Shown: positions 6,517-13,919, counted from the first letter of the stretch. The stretch: DNA of 21,326 nucleotides from JB111 sp052093225 (GCA_052093225.1 JBQDDG010000044.1:1-21326); one strand, 5' to 3'. Translations and numbers: made by a program. Notes: generated by a model not told the origin, from the letters alone.

Positions 6517-7167
6517 ATGCCTGGCGAGTTCTCATCCACCGAGCAGTTCGGGCCATCGGGCCAGTCACGGCATGCCGCCGAGGTTGTCACGTCCTCGCCG
6601 GGGCGCGTCCTCGGTCTGTTCGCCGGCACGGCACTCCTCTACTGGTTGCTCTTCGCACTCGGGGACGTCCCGCGGCCGCTCCTCGTCGGCGTCGGCGGCG
6701 CTGCGGTCTCGACCGCGCTCATCGCGTGGCTGGGCCGCAGGGCGGCACGCGAGTCCGCGGCCGGACTCGTCCTCGTGCTCTCCCCGGACGGGCTCGAGTA
6801 CCGCGGCGACGCGTCGATCCGTCGGATGGCGTGGGACGACATCGGGTCCGTCGAGGTGGTCCCCGCGCTCGAGCCGATCGGGGGCGGCGGACCGACGGAG
6901 GGGTTCAACGCTGTGCGACCTGTCGGACCTGGCCTCGTCGGCAGTGGCACGACCTCAGTGACCGGGGGACCCTTCGCTGCGCGCACCTACGCCCAGGACC
7001 CCGGGCGCTACGGGCTCGACCCGGTCACCGGCGAGCCGCGTACGGCGATCCCGCTGGTGCAGTTCGCGACGGACTGGCCGCGGCACCGGATCGGTGCCTG
7101 GGTCGAGCACTACCGGCCGGACGTCGCGCGGCAGGCGAGGCAACATCCTGAGAGACGCGACCGCTGA
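6517..7167 (+). CDS. Small membrane protein with two N-terminal helices and a soluble C-terminal domain
   Basis: A 216-residue protein not assigned to a named family. A 28-residue soluble N-terminus is followed by hydrophobic helices at about 31-49 and 54-72, then RRAARE and a cytoplasmic domain. Residues 83-117 (LVLVLSPDGLEYRGDASIRRMAWDDIGSVEVV) look like the beta-rich start of the PH-like domain found in many bacterial membrane-bound PH-domain proteins, where a strand-turn-W-D-D-I pattern is common. The ATG at 6517 has an excellent Shine-Dalgarno (AAAGGAG, 6 nt upstream), which decides the start. It is followed in the same direction, after 82 nt, by the heptad-repeat gene, which appears to have its own promoter. 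Confidence 0.75.
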   Translation: MPGEFSSTEQFGPSGQSRHAAEVVTSSPGRVLGLFAGTALLYWLLFALGDVPRPLLVGVGGAAVSTALIAWLGRRAARESAAGLVLVLSPDGLEYRGDASIRRMAWDDIGSVEVVPALEPIGGGGPTEGFNAVRPVGPGLVGSGTTSVTGGPFAARTYAQDPGRYGLDPVTGEPRTAIPLVQFATDWPRHRIGAWVEHYRPDVARQARQHPERRDR

Positions 7168-7189
7168 GGACAGAGGCGGGCCGCTCGAG

Positions 7190-7198
7190 TTGTCCACA
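7190..7198 (+). promoter_or_regulatory. Single DnaA-box-like sequence
   Basis: TTGTCCACA is the preferred DnaA box form in high-GC actinobacteria. It stands alone 52 nt before the start of the heptad-repeat gene. One box does not make an origin. It might be a DnaA regulatory or titration site, or chance. Confidence 0.35.
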
Positions 7199-7213
7199 GG
7201 GCCGCATCTGCCG

Positions 7214-7227
7214 ACGCGCGAGCGCGT
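7214..7227. promoter_or_regulatory. Inverted repeat over the -35 region of the heptad-repeat gene
   Basis: ACGCGC-GA-GCGCGT has 6-bp arms and covers the position expected for the -35 element relative to TAGCGT at 7237. It is a possible repressor operator. Confidence 0.3.
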
Positions 7228-7236
7228 GGCGCGGCG

Positions 7237-7242
7237 TAGCGT
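7237..7242 (+). promoter_or_regulatory. -10 box of a putative leaderless promoter for the heptad-repeat gene
   Basis: TAGCGT lies 7 nt before the ATG at 7250, the same sequence and spacing as at murI. No Shine-Dalgarno is visible. Confidence 0.55.
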
Positions 7243-7249
7243 GGCGGCC

Positions 7250-7926
7250 ATGACGAACTGGCCGGCGGGCGACTCACGGCGGGTGCAGCAGACGACGAAC
7301 GACATCCACGCGCTGTACGAGCTCGTGTCGCTCACCGATGAACGCGTGGCACAGATGGCCACCACCATGGACGAGCGCTTCACCGGGGTCGACCAGCGAT
7401 TCGACTCCATCGACGAGCGCTTCACCGGGGTCGACCAGCGGCTCGACGCCATCGACGAGCGCTTCACCACCGTCGACACACGATTCGACGCCATCGACGA
7501 GCGCTTCACGGGCGTAGACGCACGATTCGACGCCATCGACGAGCGCTTCACCACCGTCGACACACGGTTCGACTTTATCGACGAGCGNNNNNNNNNNNNN
7601 NNNNNNNNNNNNNNNNNNNNNNNNNNNNNNNNNNNNNNNNNNNNNNNNNNNNNNNNNNNNNNNNNNNNNNNNNNNNNNNNNNNNNNNCCATCGACGAGCG
7701 CTTCACCACCGTCGACACACGGTTCGACTTTATCGACGAGCGCTTCACGGTCGTAGACGCACGCTTCGACACCATGGATGAGCGCTTCACCGGCATCGAC
7801 CAGCGTTTCGACTCCATGGACGAGCAGATGACCGGCGTCGACCGACGGCTGGATTCGCTGACGACCGAGGTGACGGATCTGCGCACCGACGTCCGCGAGA
7901 TCCTCGGGATCCTCCGGAAGGACTAG
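7250..7926 (+). CDS. Heptad-repeat coiled-coil protein, interrupted by an assembly gap
   Basis: After a 40-residue N-terminus, the protein is a run of heptads of the form D-x-R-F-x-x-[VI] (for example DERFTGV, DQRFDSI, DTRFDAI), with Phe and Val/Ile at hydrophobic heptad positions. It ends in DSLTTEVTDLRTDVREILGILRKD. This predicts a long parallel coiled coil, perhaps an oligomerisation rod; no enzymatic domain is present. The DNA repeats with a 42-nt double-heptad period. The 100 N at 7588-7687 put the two halves in different frames. The frames agree if the true missing length is 2 mod 3, which a gap of 29 + 42k nt, or merging the identical 55-nt flanks (then 173 residues), satisfies. The ATG at 7250 is chosen from the leaderless box. 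The stop shares the palindrome CTAG with the convergent rdgB stop. Confidence 0.8.
7370..7800. repeat. Tandem 42-nt (2 x 21-nt) coding repeat array
   Basis: Units of GAC/GAG-CGC-TTC pattern encode successive 7-residue heptads, with near identity every 42 nt on both sides of the N run. Variation is concentrated at the third and later positions of the unit (ACC GTC, GGG GTC, GGC GTA). Repeat structure is the evident cause of the assembly break. Confidence 0.92.
7588..7687. other. Assembly gap (100 N) with identical 55-nt flanks
   Basis: Exactly 100 N are present, the conventional placeholder for a gap of unknown length. The 55 nt before it (7533-7587) and the 55 nt after it (7688-7742) are identical base for base and stop exactly at the gap edges. 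That is what two neighbouring de Bruijn-graph contigs with a terminal overlap of 55 look like. Confidence 0.95.
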
Positions 7927-8546
7927 CGACCGAGGACGGCCGCGACATCCGGTGCGAGCGCCCGGAACGCCCTGCCGCGGTGGCTGATCGCATGCTTCTC
8001 GGGCGCGCTCAGTTCGGCGGAGCTACGGGTCTCCCCGTCGGGGAGGAAGAGCGGGTCGTAGCCGAAGCCGCCGCTCCCCCGCGGCTCGAGCAGGAGCCGC
8101 CCCGCCATCTCGCCGCGCCGCACGACCTCGCCGCTGCCACCGCCGGGCACCACGAGCGCCGCCGCACACACGAAGCGCGCACCGCGGTGCTCCTCGGGAA
8201 CGTCGGCGAGCTGACCGAGCAGGAGCGCGTTGTTGGCGTCGTCGTCACCGTGACGACCGGACCAGCGGGCGGAGAACACCCCGGGCGACCCGCCGAGCAC
8301 GTCGACGGCCAGGCCGGAGTCGTCGGCGACGGACGGCAGACCGGACGCCTCCGCGATCGCCCGCGCCTTGAGTAGCGCGTTGTCCTCGAACGTCACGCCG
8401 TCCTCGACGGGCGCGGCGATGCCCAGGTCGCCCGGGGTGACGACCTCCTCGGGCGCGAGGCCCGGCACGAGCGGGGCGAGGATCTCGCGGAGCTCGGCCA
8501 GCTTGCCCGGGTTGTGGGTGGCAAGGACGAGCCGCGGCGTCGTCAC
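7923..8546 (-). CDS. rdgB: RdgB/HAM1-family XTP/dITP diphosphatase
   Basis: A 207-residue house-cleaning enzyme that hydrolyses XTP, dITP and ITP to monophosphates and pyrophosphate, keeping deaminated purines out of nucleic acids. The N-terminal LATHNPGKLAELREIL (8-23) is the T/SHNxxK substrate-binding signature. VADDSGLAVDVLGGSPGVFSARW is the catalytic and metal-binding segment, GGFGYDPLFLPDG and SHRGRAF complete the fold. Length matches the family. The GTG at 8546 overlaps the rph stop by GTGA, so rph and rdgB are translationally coupled, as in many actinobacteria. Its TAG stop overlaps the TAG stop of the convergent heptad-repeat gene through CTAG at 7923-7926. Confidence 0.95.
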   Translation of the reverse strand: MTTPRLVLATHNPGKLAELREILAPLVPGLAPEEVVTPGDLGIAAPVEDGVTFEDNALLKARAIAEASGLPSVADDSGLAVDVLGGSPGVFSARWSGRHGDDDANNALLLGQLADVPEEHRGARFVCAAALVVPGGGSGEVVRRGEMAGRLLLEPRGSGGFGYDPLFLPDGETRSSAELSAPEKHAISHRGRAFRALAPDVAAVLGR

Positions 8547-9301
8547 GCGGAGGCCTCGAGGGTCTCGCGCTGGATCTCGGAGAGCCGCGTCGTGCCGGCG
8601 AGGGCCAGGTCGAGCAGCGCGTCGAGCTCGGTGCGGTCGAACGCCTCGCCCTCGGCGGTGCCCTGGATCTCGATGAACTTTCCGCCGCCGGTGACGACGA
8701 CGTTCATGTCCGTGTCCGCGGCGACGTCCTCGACGTAGGGGAGGTCGAGCACGGCACGCCCGTCGACGACGCCCACGGACACGGCGGCGACGGAGTCCTT
8801 GAGCACGCCGGCGCCCTTGCGGACGTGCCCCTCGCGCTGTCCCCACGCGATGGCGTCAGCGAGCGCCACGTAGGCGCCCGTGATGGCGGCGGTGCGAGTC
8901 CCGCCGTCGGCCTGGAGGACGTCGCAGTCGAGGACGATGGAGTTCTCGCCGAGCGCGGACATGTCGACGACGGCGCGCAGCGAGCGACCGATGAGACGGC
9001 TGATCTCGTGCGTGCGACCGCCGATCTTGCCGCGCACCGACTCGCGCTGGGAGCGGTCGTTCGTCGCGCGCGGCAGCATCGCGTACTCCGCGGTCACCCA
9101 GCCGAGCCCGGAGTCCTTGCGCCACCGCGGCACGCCCGCCGTGAACGAGGCGACGCACAGCACGCGGGTGTCCCCGAACTCGACGAGCACGGACCCCTCG
9201 CCCGCCTTCTGCCATCCCCGGGTGATCCGTACGTCACGGAGCTGGTCGGGGGTGCGGCCGTCGGCGCGGGGCGTGGGTGTGCTCGTCGAGTCTGAGGTCA
9301 T
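8543..9301 (-). CDS. rph: Ribonuclease PH
   Basis: A 252-residue phosphorolytic 3'-5' exoribonuclease that trims tRNA 3' ends, releasing nucleoside diphosphates and acting as a hexameric ring. Family landmarks are the N-terminal RADGRTPDQLRDVRITRG, the phosphate-binding GSVLVEFGDTRVLC, RATNDRSQRESVRGKIGGRTHEISRLIGRSLRAVVD, and the catalytic segment LDCDVLQADGGTRTAAITGAY. The family-typical NVVVTGGGKFIEIQGTAEG segment lies near the C-terminus. Length is normal. The ATG at 9301 is supported by TAGCCT 6 nt upstream (leaderless). It is the first gene of the rph-rdgB pair. Confidence 0.97.
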   Translation of the reverse strand: MTSDSTSTPTPRADGRTPDQLRDVRITRGWQKAGEGSVLVEFGDTRVLCVASFTAGVPRWRKDSGLGWVTAEYAMLPRATNDRSQRESVRGKIGGRTHEISRLIGRSLRAVVDMSALGENSIVLDCDVLQADGGTRTAAITGAYVALADAIAWGQREGHVRKGAGVLKDSVAAVSVGVVDGRAVLDLPYVEDVAADTDMNVVVTGGGKFIEIQGTAEGEAFDRTELDALLDLALAGTTRLSEIQRETLEASA

Positions 9302-9307
9302 ACGTCG

Positions 9308-9313
9308 AGGCTA
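9308..9313 (-). promoter_or_regulatory. -10 box of a putative leaderless promoter for rph
   Basis: On the minus strand TAGCCT is followed by 6 nt and the rph ATG. Box and spacing are the same as at ppc. No Shine-Dalgarno is visible. Confidence 0.6.
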
Positions 9314-9446
9314 CCGGCGCGCGCCGACGCCGGGAGTCGGGTCCGCCCGCGGCCGGGCCCGCCCTGCTGCTGCGTCGAGAGCTGGTCCGGCCCGACATGT
9401 CCGCGCCCGGCCGCGCTCGCCACGGCGGTCCCCGCCGACCGCGGCG

Positions 9447-9490
9447 ACCAACCGCAGTCTCGACGGGCACCAACCGCAATCTCGACGAGC
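9447..9490. repeat. Two tandem 22-bp units between ppc and rph
   Basis: Two directly adjacent 22-bp units (9447-9468 and 9469-9490) begin ACCAACCGCA and end CTCGACG(G/A)GC, differing at two positions. On the minus strand the core reads CGTCGAGAYTGCGGTTGGT. The units lie just downstream of the ppc stop. The rest of the 200-nt ppc-rph space (9302-9501) holds the rph promoter and no gene. Confidence 0.8.
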
Positions 9491-9501
9491 AGGGGGGGCG
9501 G

Positions 9502-12252
9502 TCACCCGGTGTTCTGGAGGCCGGCGGCCGCTCCCTTGAGCGTGATGAGCAGCAGCTCGTGGACCGACTCGTCGACGTCCTCCTCGTCGCCGCGCAGCAC
9601 GCGCAGGGCGCGCAGCTGGAGCAGCGAGAGGGCGTCGATGTACGGGTTGCGCAGGGCCACCGCGCGGCCGAGGACCCGGTGGGACTGCAGCAGCTTGTCC
9701 TGGCCCGTGACGGTGAGGACCCAGCGCGTGGTGAGCGCCAGCTCGTCGAGCACCATCGCGGTGAGGTCCTCGCGGTCGCCGAGGGCGAGGTAGCGGGCCG
9801 CGATGAGGTCGTCGGCCTTCGCGAGCGACATCTCGATGTTGTCGACCATCGCGGCGAACAGCGGCCACTCGCGGTACGCGGAGCGCAGCAGCTCGACGTC
9901 GCCGACCTCCTCGAGCGCGGTGCCGAGACCGAACCACCCGGTGAGGTTGGTCCGCGCCTGCGACCACGCGAAGTTCCACGGGATCGCGCGCAGGTCGTCG
10001 AGCGACTCCACGGACAGGCCGCGGCGCGCGGGGCGCGAGCCGATCGCGAGGTGACCGACCTCCTCCTGCGGCGTGACCTGGGCGAACCAGCCCGGGAAGC
10101 CCTCGGCCCCGACGAGCGCGTCGAACCGCTCCCGCGAGGTGACCGTCAGGCGCTCCGCGAGCACCGCGAACCGCTCGGCGGCCTCGGAGTTGCGGCGCTC
10201 GACGCTCGGCGCGGACGCCATGAGCGTCGCCGCGGCGACGGACTCGATGTGCCGGATACCGATGGCCTGGTTGAAGTAGCGCGCGGAGATGACCTCGCCC
10301 TGCTCGGTGACCTTGAACCGCAGGTCCACGCTGTGCGGGGGCTGGGCAAGGACGGCGCGGTGGGCCGGGCCGCCGCCGCGTCCGAGCGCACCGCCGCGCC
10401 CGTGGAACTGGGTGAGCGAGATGTCGTGCTCCTTCGCCCAGTCCGCGATCTGCTTCTGCGCGTCGTACAGGGCGATCGTGGCGGCGACCGGGCCGACGTC
10501 CTTCGCCGAGTCCGAGTAGCCGAGCGTGACCTCGACCTTGCGCCCGTTGGCGGCGAGCCGCTCCTGGACGTCGGGGATGTCGAGCATCTCGGTGAGGATG
10601 CGGGGCGCGTTGCGCAGGTCCTCGAAGGTCTCGAACAGGGGCACGACGTCGATGACCGGCGCGTGGCGCCCCTCGCCGGCCGCGAGGCGCGCGAGCCGGT
10701 AGACGTTGGCGATGTCCTCGCTCGACTGGGTGAACGAGACGAGGTAGCGGCCCGCGGCCCCCTCGCCGAGGCGGCGCTGGACGAGCGCCACCGCCCGCAT
10801 CGTGTCGAGGACCTCCTCGACGGGGACGGCGGGCGGGTGCTCCTCGGGGTCCACCTCGCCGTCGAGGATCGCCAGCGCCTGACGGTGGACCTTCGAGTGC
10901 TGGCGCATCTCGATCTCGGCCCCGTGGAACCCGAAGGTGACGAGCTGCCGCTCGAGGTCGGCGAGGTCACCGTTCGCGGCGCGCCTCGCACCGGCGGCGA
11001 GCAGCGAGGTCCGCACGGTGCGCAGGTCCGCGAGCGCCTCCTCCGGGTCCCGGTAGCCGAGGTCGGCGTCGCGAGCACGGGTGGCGTCGAGCCGGGCGGC
11101 GACGAAGAGCAGGACCCGGCGGTGGGACTCGCCCGGGGAGGTCGCGGCGACGCGCTCCGCCACGTCCGGGCTCAGCTGACGCTGCATCTGCCACAGCGCG
11201 AGCACCGCGTCGTCCGGGGCGACGAGGGAGTCCGCGACCGTGAGGTGCATGGCGACGTGCCGGGTGCGCTCGGTGACGGTCTCCAGCGCGTGCTCGGACA
11301 TGATCCGCGAGGCCTCGATCGTCACCGGCGAGACGACGTTGGGGTTGCCGTCCCGGTCGCCGCCGATCCAGCTGCCGAGCCGGACGAACGCCGGCGCGGC
11401 GGGCTCGGCGAGGCCGGCGCCGTCCGGGTCGAGGGCGTCGTCGAGCCGGCGGTAGACGGCGGGGACGATGTCGACCAGCGAGCTGTCGAAGGTCTGCATG
11501 AGGGTGCGGACCTCGTCGAGCGGGCCCGGGCTGTAGGGCCGCAGCTCGGCGGTCCGCCACAGGGTGTCGACGGACGCGACGAGGCGCCGGTCGATCTCGG
11601 CGAGCGCGAACGGGCCGAGGCGGTCGTCGTCGCGGGCGTCGATGAGGTCGCCGATCGCGCCGATGACGCGGGTGAGGGCCCGGCGCCGGGCCTCGGTCGG
11701 GTGCGCCGTGAAGACGGGGTGGAAGCGCAGGTCGTCCAGGCGGCGTCGGGCCTCGTCCTCGCCGACCTCCTCGGCGAGCGCGCGCACGGCGCCCGGCAGG
11801 GTCGACGGCGAGTCGAACCCACGCGTGCCGCCGCCCTCGGTCTCCCGGAGCACGCGGACGCGCTGCTGCTCCTCGGCGAGGTTCGCCAGGTGGAAGTAGC
11901 ACGAGAAGGCGCGCGCCACCTCGATGGCGCGCTCGGGCGTGAAGCCGGCGACGACCTCCTCGGCCCGCGTGAGGGCGTCGGTGTCGTCCTCGCGGCGCGC
12001 GGTGATGACGAGCTCGCGCAGCGTCTCGACGTCGTCGTACAGGCCCGTCGACCCGGACTCCTTGAGGACGCGGCCCAGCATGTTGCCGAGCAGCCGGACG
12101 TCGGCGCGCATGGCGTCGGGGACGCCGGCGGCGGTCCCGCTCCCCGACGTCGTCGTGGCCGGACTCGGTGCGGTGGGCTCGGGCCGGTCGGTCGCCGCCT
12201 CCTGCGCGGCGGGGTCGAGCGGGTCGGACGCGCGGTCTCCTGGTGCGATCAC
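9502..12252 (-). CDS. ppc: Phosphoenolpyruvate carboxylase
   Basis: A 916-residue anaplerotic enzyme that carboxylates phosphoenolpyruvate with bicarbonate to oxaloacetate, feeding the TCA cycle. Signature segments are FTAHPTEARRR with the catalytic His184, GSWIGGDRDGNPNV, LGYSDSAKDVG, and the mobile-loop motif FHGRGGALGRGGGPAHRAV. The C-terminus ends LQNTG, as in this family. A ~47-residue Ala/Pro/Thr-rich extension precedes the conserved MRADVRLLGNMLG, so Met48 is an alternative start. The GTG at 12252 is preferred because TAGCCT lies exactly 6 nt upstream (leaderless). The gene is alone on its strand between rph and the divergent clpP pair. Confidence 0.97.
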   Translation of the reverse strand: MIAPGDRASDPLDPAAQEAATDRPEPTAPSPATTTSGSGTAAGVPDAMRADVRLLGNMLGRVLKESGSTGLYDDVETLRELVITARREDDTDALTRAEEVVAGFTPERAIEVARAFSCYFHLANLAEEQQRVRVLRETEGGGTRGFDSPSTLPGAVRALAEEVGEDEARRRLDDLRFHPVFTAHPTEARRRALTRVIGAIGDLIDARDDDRLGPFALAEIDRRLVASVDTLWRTAELRPYSPGPLDEVRTLMQTFDSSLVDIVPAVYRRLDDALDPDGAGLAEPAAPAFVRLGSWIGGDRDGNPNVVSPVTIEASRIMSEHALETVTERTRHVAMHLTVADSLVAPDDAVLALWQMQRQLSPDVAERVAATSPGESHRRVLLFVAARLDATRARDADLGYRDPEEALADLRTVRTSLLAAGARRAANGDLADLERQLVTFGFHGAEIEMRQHSKVHRQALAILDGEVDPEEHPPAVPVEEVLDTMRAVALVQRRLGEGAAGRYLVSFTQSSEDIANVYRLARLAAGEGRHAPVIDVVPLFETFEDLRNAPRILTEMLDIPDVQERLAANGRKVEVTLGYSDSAKDVGPVAATIALYDAQKQIADWAKEHDISLTQFHGRGGALGRGGGPAHRAVLAQPPHSVDLRFKVTEQGEVISARYFNQAIGIRHIESVAAATLMASAPSVERRNSEAAERFAVLAERLTVTSRERFDALVGAEGFPGWFAQVTPQEEVGHLAIGSRPARRGLSVESLDDLRAIPWNFAWSQARTNLTGWFGLGTALEEVGDVELLRSAYREWPLFAAMVDNIEMSLAKADDLIAARYLALGDREDLTAMVLDELALTTRWVLTVTGQDKLLQSHRVLGRAVALRNPYIDALSLLQLRALRVLRGDEEDVDESVHELLLITLKGAAAGLQNTG

Positions 12253-12258
12253 ACCTGC

Positions 12259-12264
12259 AGGCTA
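12259..12264 (-). promoter_or_regulatory. -10 box of a putative leaderless promoter for ppc
   Basis: Minus-strand TAGCCT is separated from the ppc GTG by 6 nt (GCAGGT). It supports the long N-terminus. Confidence 0.6.
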
Positions 12265-12380
12265 ACGGGGACCCGGCCCCGGTTCCGCGGCCGACCACCG
12301 AGTGACCACGCTGCTCGGGGCAGCACTGCCGTCAGCGGCGTGCCGTGCCGTGGGCGGGGCCGGCCTGGGAGCGTCGACGC

Positions 12381-13010
12381 ATGAGCGAGAACACACCACC
12401 CCCACGGTTCGACGCCGACGCGCGACGCACCCTGTACGACCAGCGCGTGCTCGTCCTCGACGGCCAGCTCGACGACGACAACGGCACCCTGCTGGCGACC
12501 CAGCTGATGACCCTCGCGGTCGACGACCCGGCCGCGGGGATCGCCCTGTGGATCCACTCCCCCGGCGGCTCGGTCCCGGCGATGCTCGCGATCCGCGACG
12601 TCATGCGGACCATCCCGTGCGAGGTGGCCACGCTGGCCCTCGGGATCGCCTACAGCGCCGGGCAGTTCCTGCTGTCCGCGGGCACACCTGGCCTGCGCCG
12701 GGCGATGCCGCACGCCCGGGTCCTCATGCACCAGGGCTCGGCCGGCATCGCCGGGAGCGCGGTCGACGTGGAGCTGCAGGCGGACGACCTGCGGCACACC
12801 CGGGACACCGTCCTCGAGCTCGTCGCGAAGGACACCGGGCGCCCGTTCGCCACCGTGCTCGAGGACTCGCTGCACGACCGCTGGTACACGGCCGAGGAGG
12901 CGAGGGACTACGGGTTCGTCGACGAGATCGTCACGGGCTTCGACGCCGTCGCGCCCCGGCGCACCCGCCGCATCCCGGCGCTCGGGGCGGACGGAGGGAT
13001 CACCCGATGA
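12381..13010 (+). CDS. clpP: ClpP-family serine protease, first of a tandem pair
   Basis: A 209-residue ClpP-type peptidase subunit that would assemble into heptameric rings and degrade proteins fed by a Clp ATPase. The catalytic triad is intact: Ser92 in GIAYSAGQFLL, His117 in RVLMHQ, and Asp162 in VLEDSLHD. The oxyanion segment IHSPGGSV is canonical. Instead of the usual GQAASMGA around the serine it has GIAYSAGQ, and it carries a ~20-residue basic C-terminal extension, so it looks like an accessory rather than the housekeeping paralogue. The ATG at 12381 is preferred over an upstream in-frame ATG because GGGAG lies 9 nt before it and alignment begins near there. The stop overlaps the next clpP start (ATGA). 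Confidence 0.93.
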   Translation: MSENTPPPRFDADARRTLYDQRVLVLDGQLDDDNGTLLATQLMTLAVDDPAAGIALWIHSPGGSVPAMLAIRDVMRTIPCEVATLALGIAYSAGQFLLSAGTPGLRRAMPHARVLMHQGSAGIAGSAVDVELQADDLRHTRDTVLELVAKDTGRPFATVLEDSLHDRWYTAEEARDYGFVDEIVTGFDAVAPRRTRRIPALGADGGITR

Positions 13011-13594
13011 GCACGTACACGATCCCGAACGTCGTCCAGCAGCACGCGCGCGGCGAGCGGGCGATGGACGTCTACTCCCACCTGCTCAGCGAGCGCATCG
13101 TCTACCTCGGCACCGGTATCGACCCCGGGGTGGCGGGCGCCCTCATCGCCCAGCTCATCTACCTCGAGTCGGACGACCCGGACGCCGACATCCACCTCTA
13201 CATCACCTGCGAGGGTGGCGACCCCAGCGCGATGCTCGGGGTCTACGACACGATGCGGTACATCCGCCCCGACGTCGCCACGACGTGCGTGGGCCAGGCC
13301 GTCTCGGTCGGCGCCGTGCTGCTCGCCGCGGGTGCGCCCGGCAAGCGGGCCGTGCTGCCCCACTCCCGGGTGGTCCTCCACCAGCCCGCGGCGCAGGGTC
13401 GGGGTTCGATCCCGGACCTCATCCTCCAGGCCGACGAGCTCGTCCGCACCCGGGCCGAGATCGAGTCGATCATGTCCGAGCACACCGGGCAGAGCGTCGG
13501 TCGGCTGCGGGCGGACACCGACCGCGACCTGGTGCTCACCGCCCAGGGCGCCGTGGACTACGGGATCGCCGACCGGGTGCTGACGGGCCGGTGA
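13007..13594 (+). CDS. clpP: ClpP-family serine protease, second of a tandem pair
   Basis: A 195-residue ClpP subunit coupled to the first by ATGA. Its triad is Ser100 in GQAVSVGAVLL, His125 in RVVLHQP, and Asp170 in LRADTDRD, so it should be catalytically competent. The oxyanion strand reads ITCEGGDP (66-73) instead of the near-universal IxSPGG, replacing Ser-Pro with Cys-Glu. Actinobacterial ClpPs usually work as mixed tetradecamers of two different rings, so this gene and its neighbour are probably obligate partners. No Clp ATPase, tig or clpX is adjacent, which suggests a second Clp system comparable to Streptomyces clpP3-clpP4. Confidence 0.93.
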   Translation: MSTYTIPNVVQQHARGERAMDVYSHLLSERIVYLGTGIDPGVAGALIAQLIYLESDDPDADIHLYITCEGGDPSAMLGVYDTMRYIRPDVATTCVGQAVSVGAVLLAAGAPGKRAVLPHSRVVLHQPAAQGRGSIPDLILQADELVRTRAEIESIMSEHTGQSVGRLRADTDRDLVLTAQGAVDYGIADRVLTGR

Positions 13595-13610
13595 CGTTCC
13601 CGTACCGGCC
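13586..13610. terminator. Hairpin between the convergent clpP pair and XRE regulator
   Basis: GGCCGGT (13586-13592) pairs with ACCGGCC (13604-13610) around an 11-nt loop. The structure overlaps the clpP stop codon and sits before the end of the convergent regulator gene. It has no T-tract on either side. Confidence 0.4.
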
Positions 13611-13625
13611 GGCTCCACCGCCCGG

Positions 13626-13919
13626 TCAGGCAGCGAGGCTGAGCCCGGCACGGGGGCCGGCGCCTCCCGAGCTGCGCCCGGCCGGTCCGACGAGCTCGCG
13701 GGTCACGGCGACCGTGAGGTCGAGGAGGGTGACGCCGAGCGCTCCGGCGACGGCGGCGATCATCTCGCTCGAGGGGTCCTTGACGCCGCGCTCCATCTCG
13801 GAGAGGTACTGGGGCGAGACGCCGGCGCGGGCGGCCGTGTCGCCGAGCCGCTCACCGCGGGCGTGCCGCAGCTCGCGCAGGCGGGCGCCGAGCATGTGGC
13901 GCCACAGGGGGTCCGGCAC
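13626..13919 (-). CDS. XRE-family regulator resembling ClgR/PopR, ending in Leu-Ala-Ala
   Basis: A 97-residue DNA-binding protein with a helix-turn-helix at about 22-42 (RGERLGDTAARAGVSPQYLS), followed by EMERGVKDPSSEMIAAVAGALGV. This GVSxxYLSExERGxKxPSSE pattern is close to ClgR and PopR, the actinobacterial regulators of clp genes. The C-terminus is GLSLAA. In Streptomyces, PopR and ClgR are degraded by ClpP1P2, and their terminal alanines are needed for this. It converges on the clpP pair 31 nt away. The role as regulator of that pair is inferred. The GTG at 13919 is used; the ATG at 13895 (M9) is possible. No Shine-Dalgarno is visible. TACCAT at 13982-13987 is a candidate -10 giving a ~55-nt leader. 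Confidence 0.85.
   Translation of the reverse strand: MPDPLWRHMLGARLRELRHARGERLGDTAARAGVSPQYLSEMERGVKDPSSEMIAAVAGALGVTLLDLTVAVTRELVGPAGRSSGGAGPRAGLSLAA

Noticed and set aside
7190..7198. Replication origin
   Set aside because: Only one DnaA-like box was seen, with no AT-rich unwinding region and no dnaA, dnaN or gyrB nearby.
12310..12324. Inverted repeat GCTGC-N5-GCAGC upstream of the clpP pair as a regulator box
   Set aside because: The 5-bp arms are too short in this GC content. It does not match the palindrome at the XRE promoter or any clp regulator box I can state with confidence.
9277..12384. Very long plus-strand open frame (1035 codons) opposite ppc
   Set aside because: It mirrors ppc codon structure on the antisense strand. 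Long antisense frames are expected in very GC-rich coding sequence, and its translation is Arg/Glu/Val-rich with no recognisable domain.
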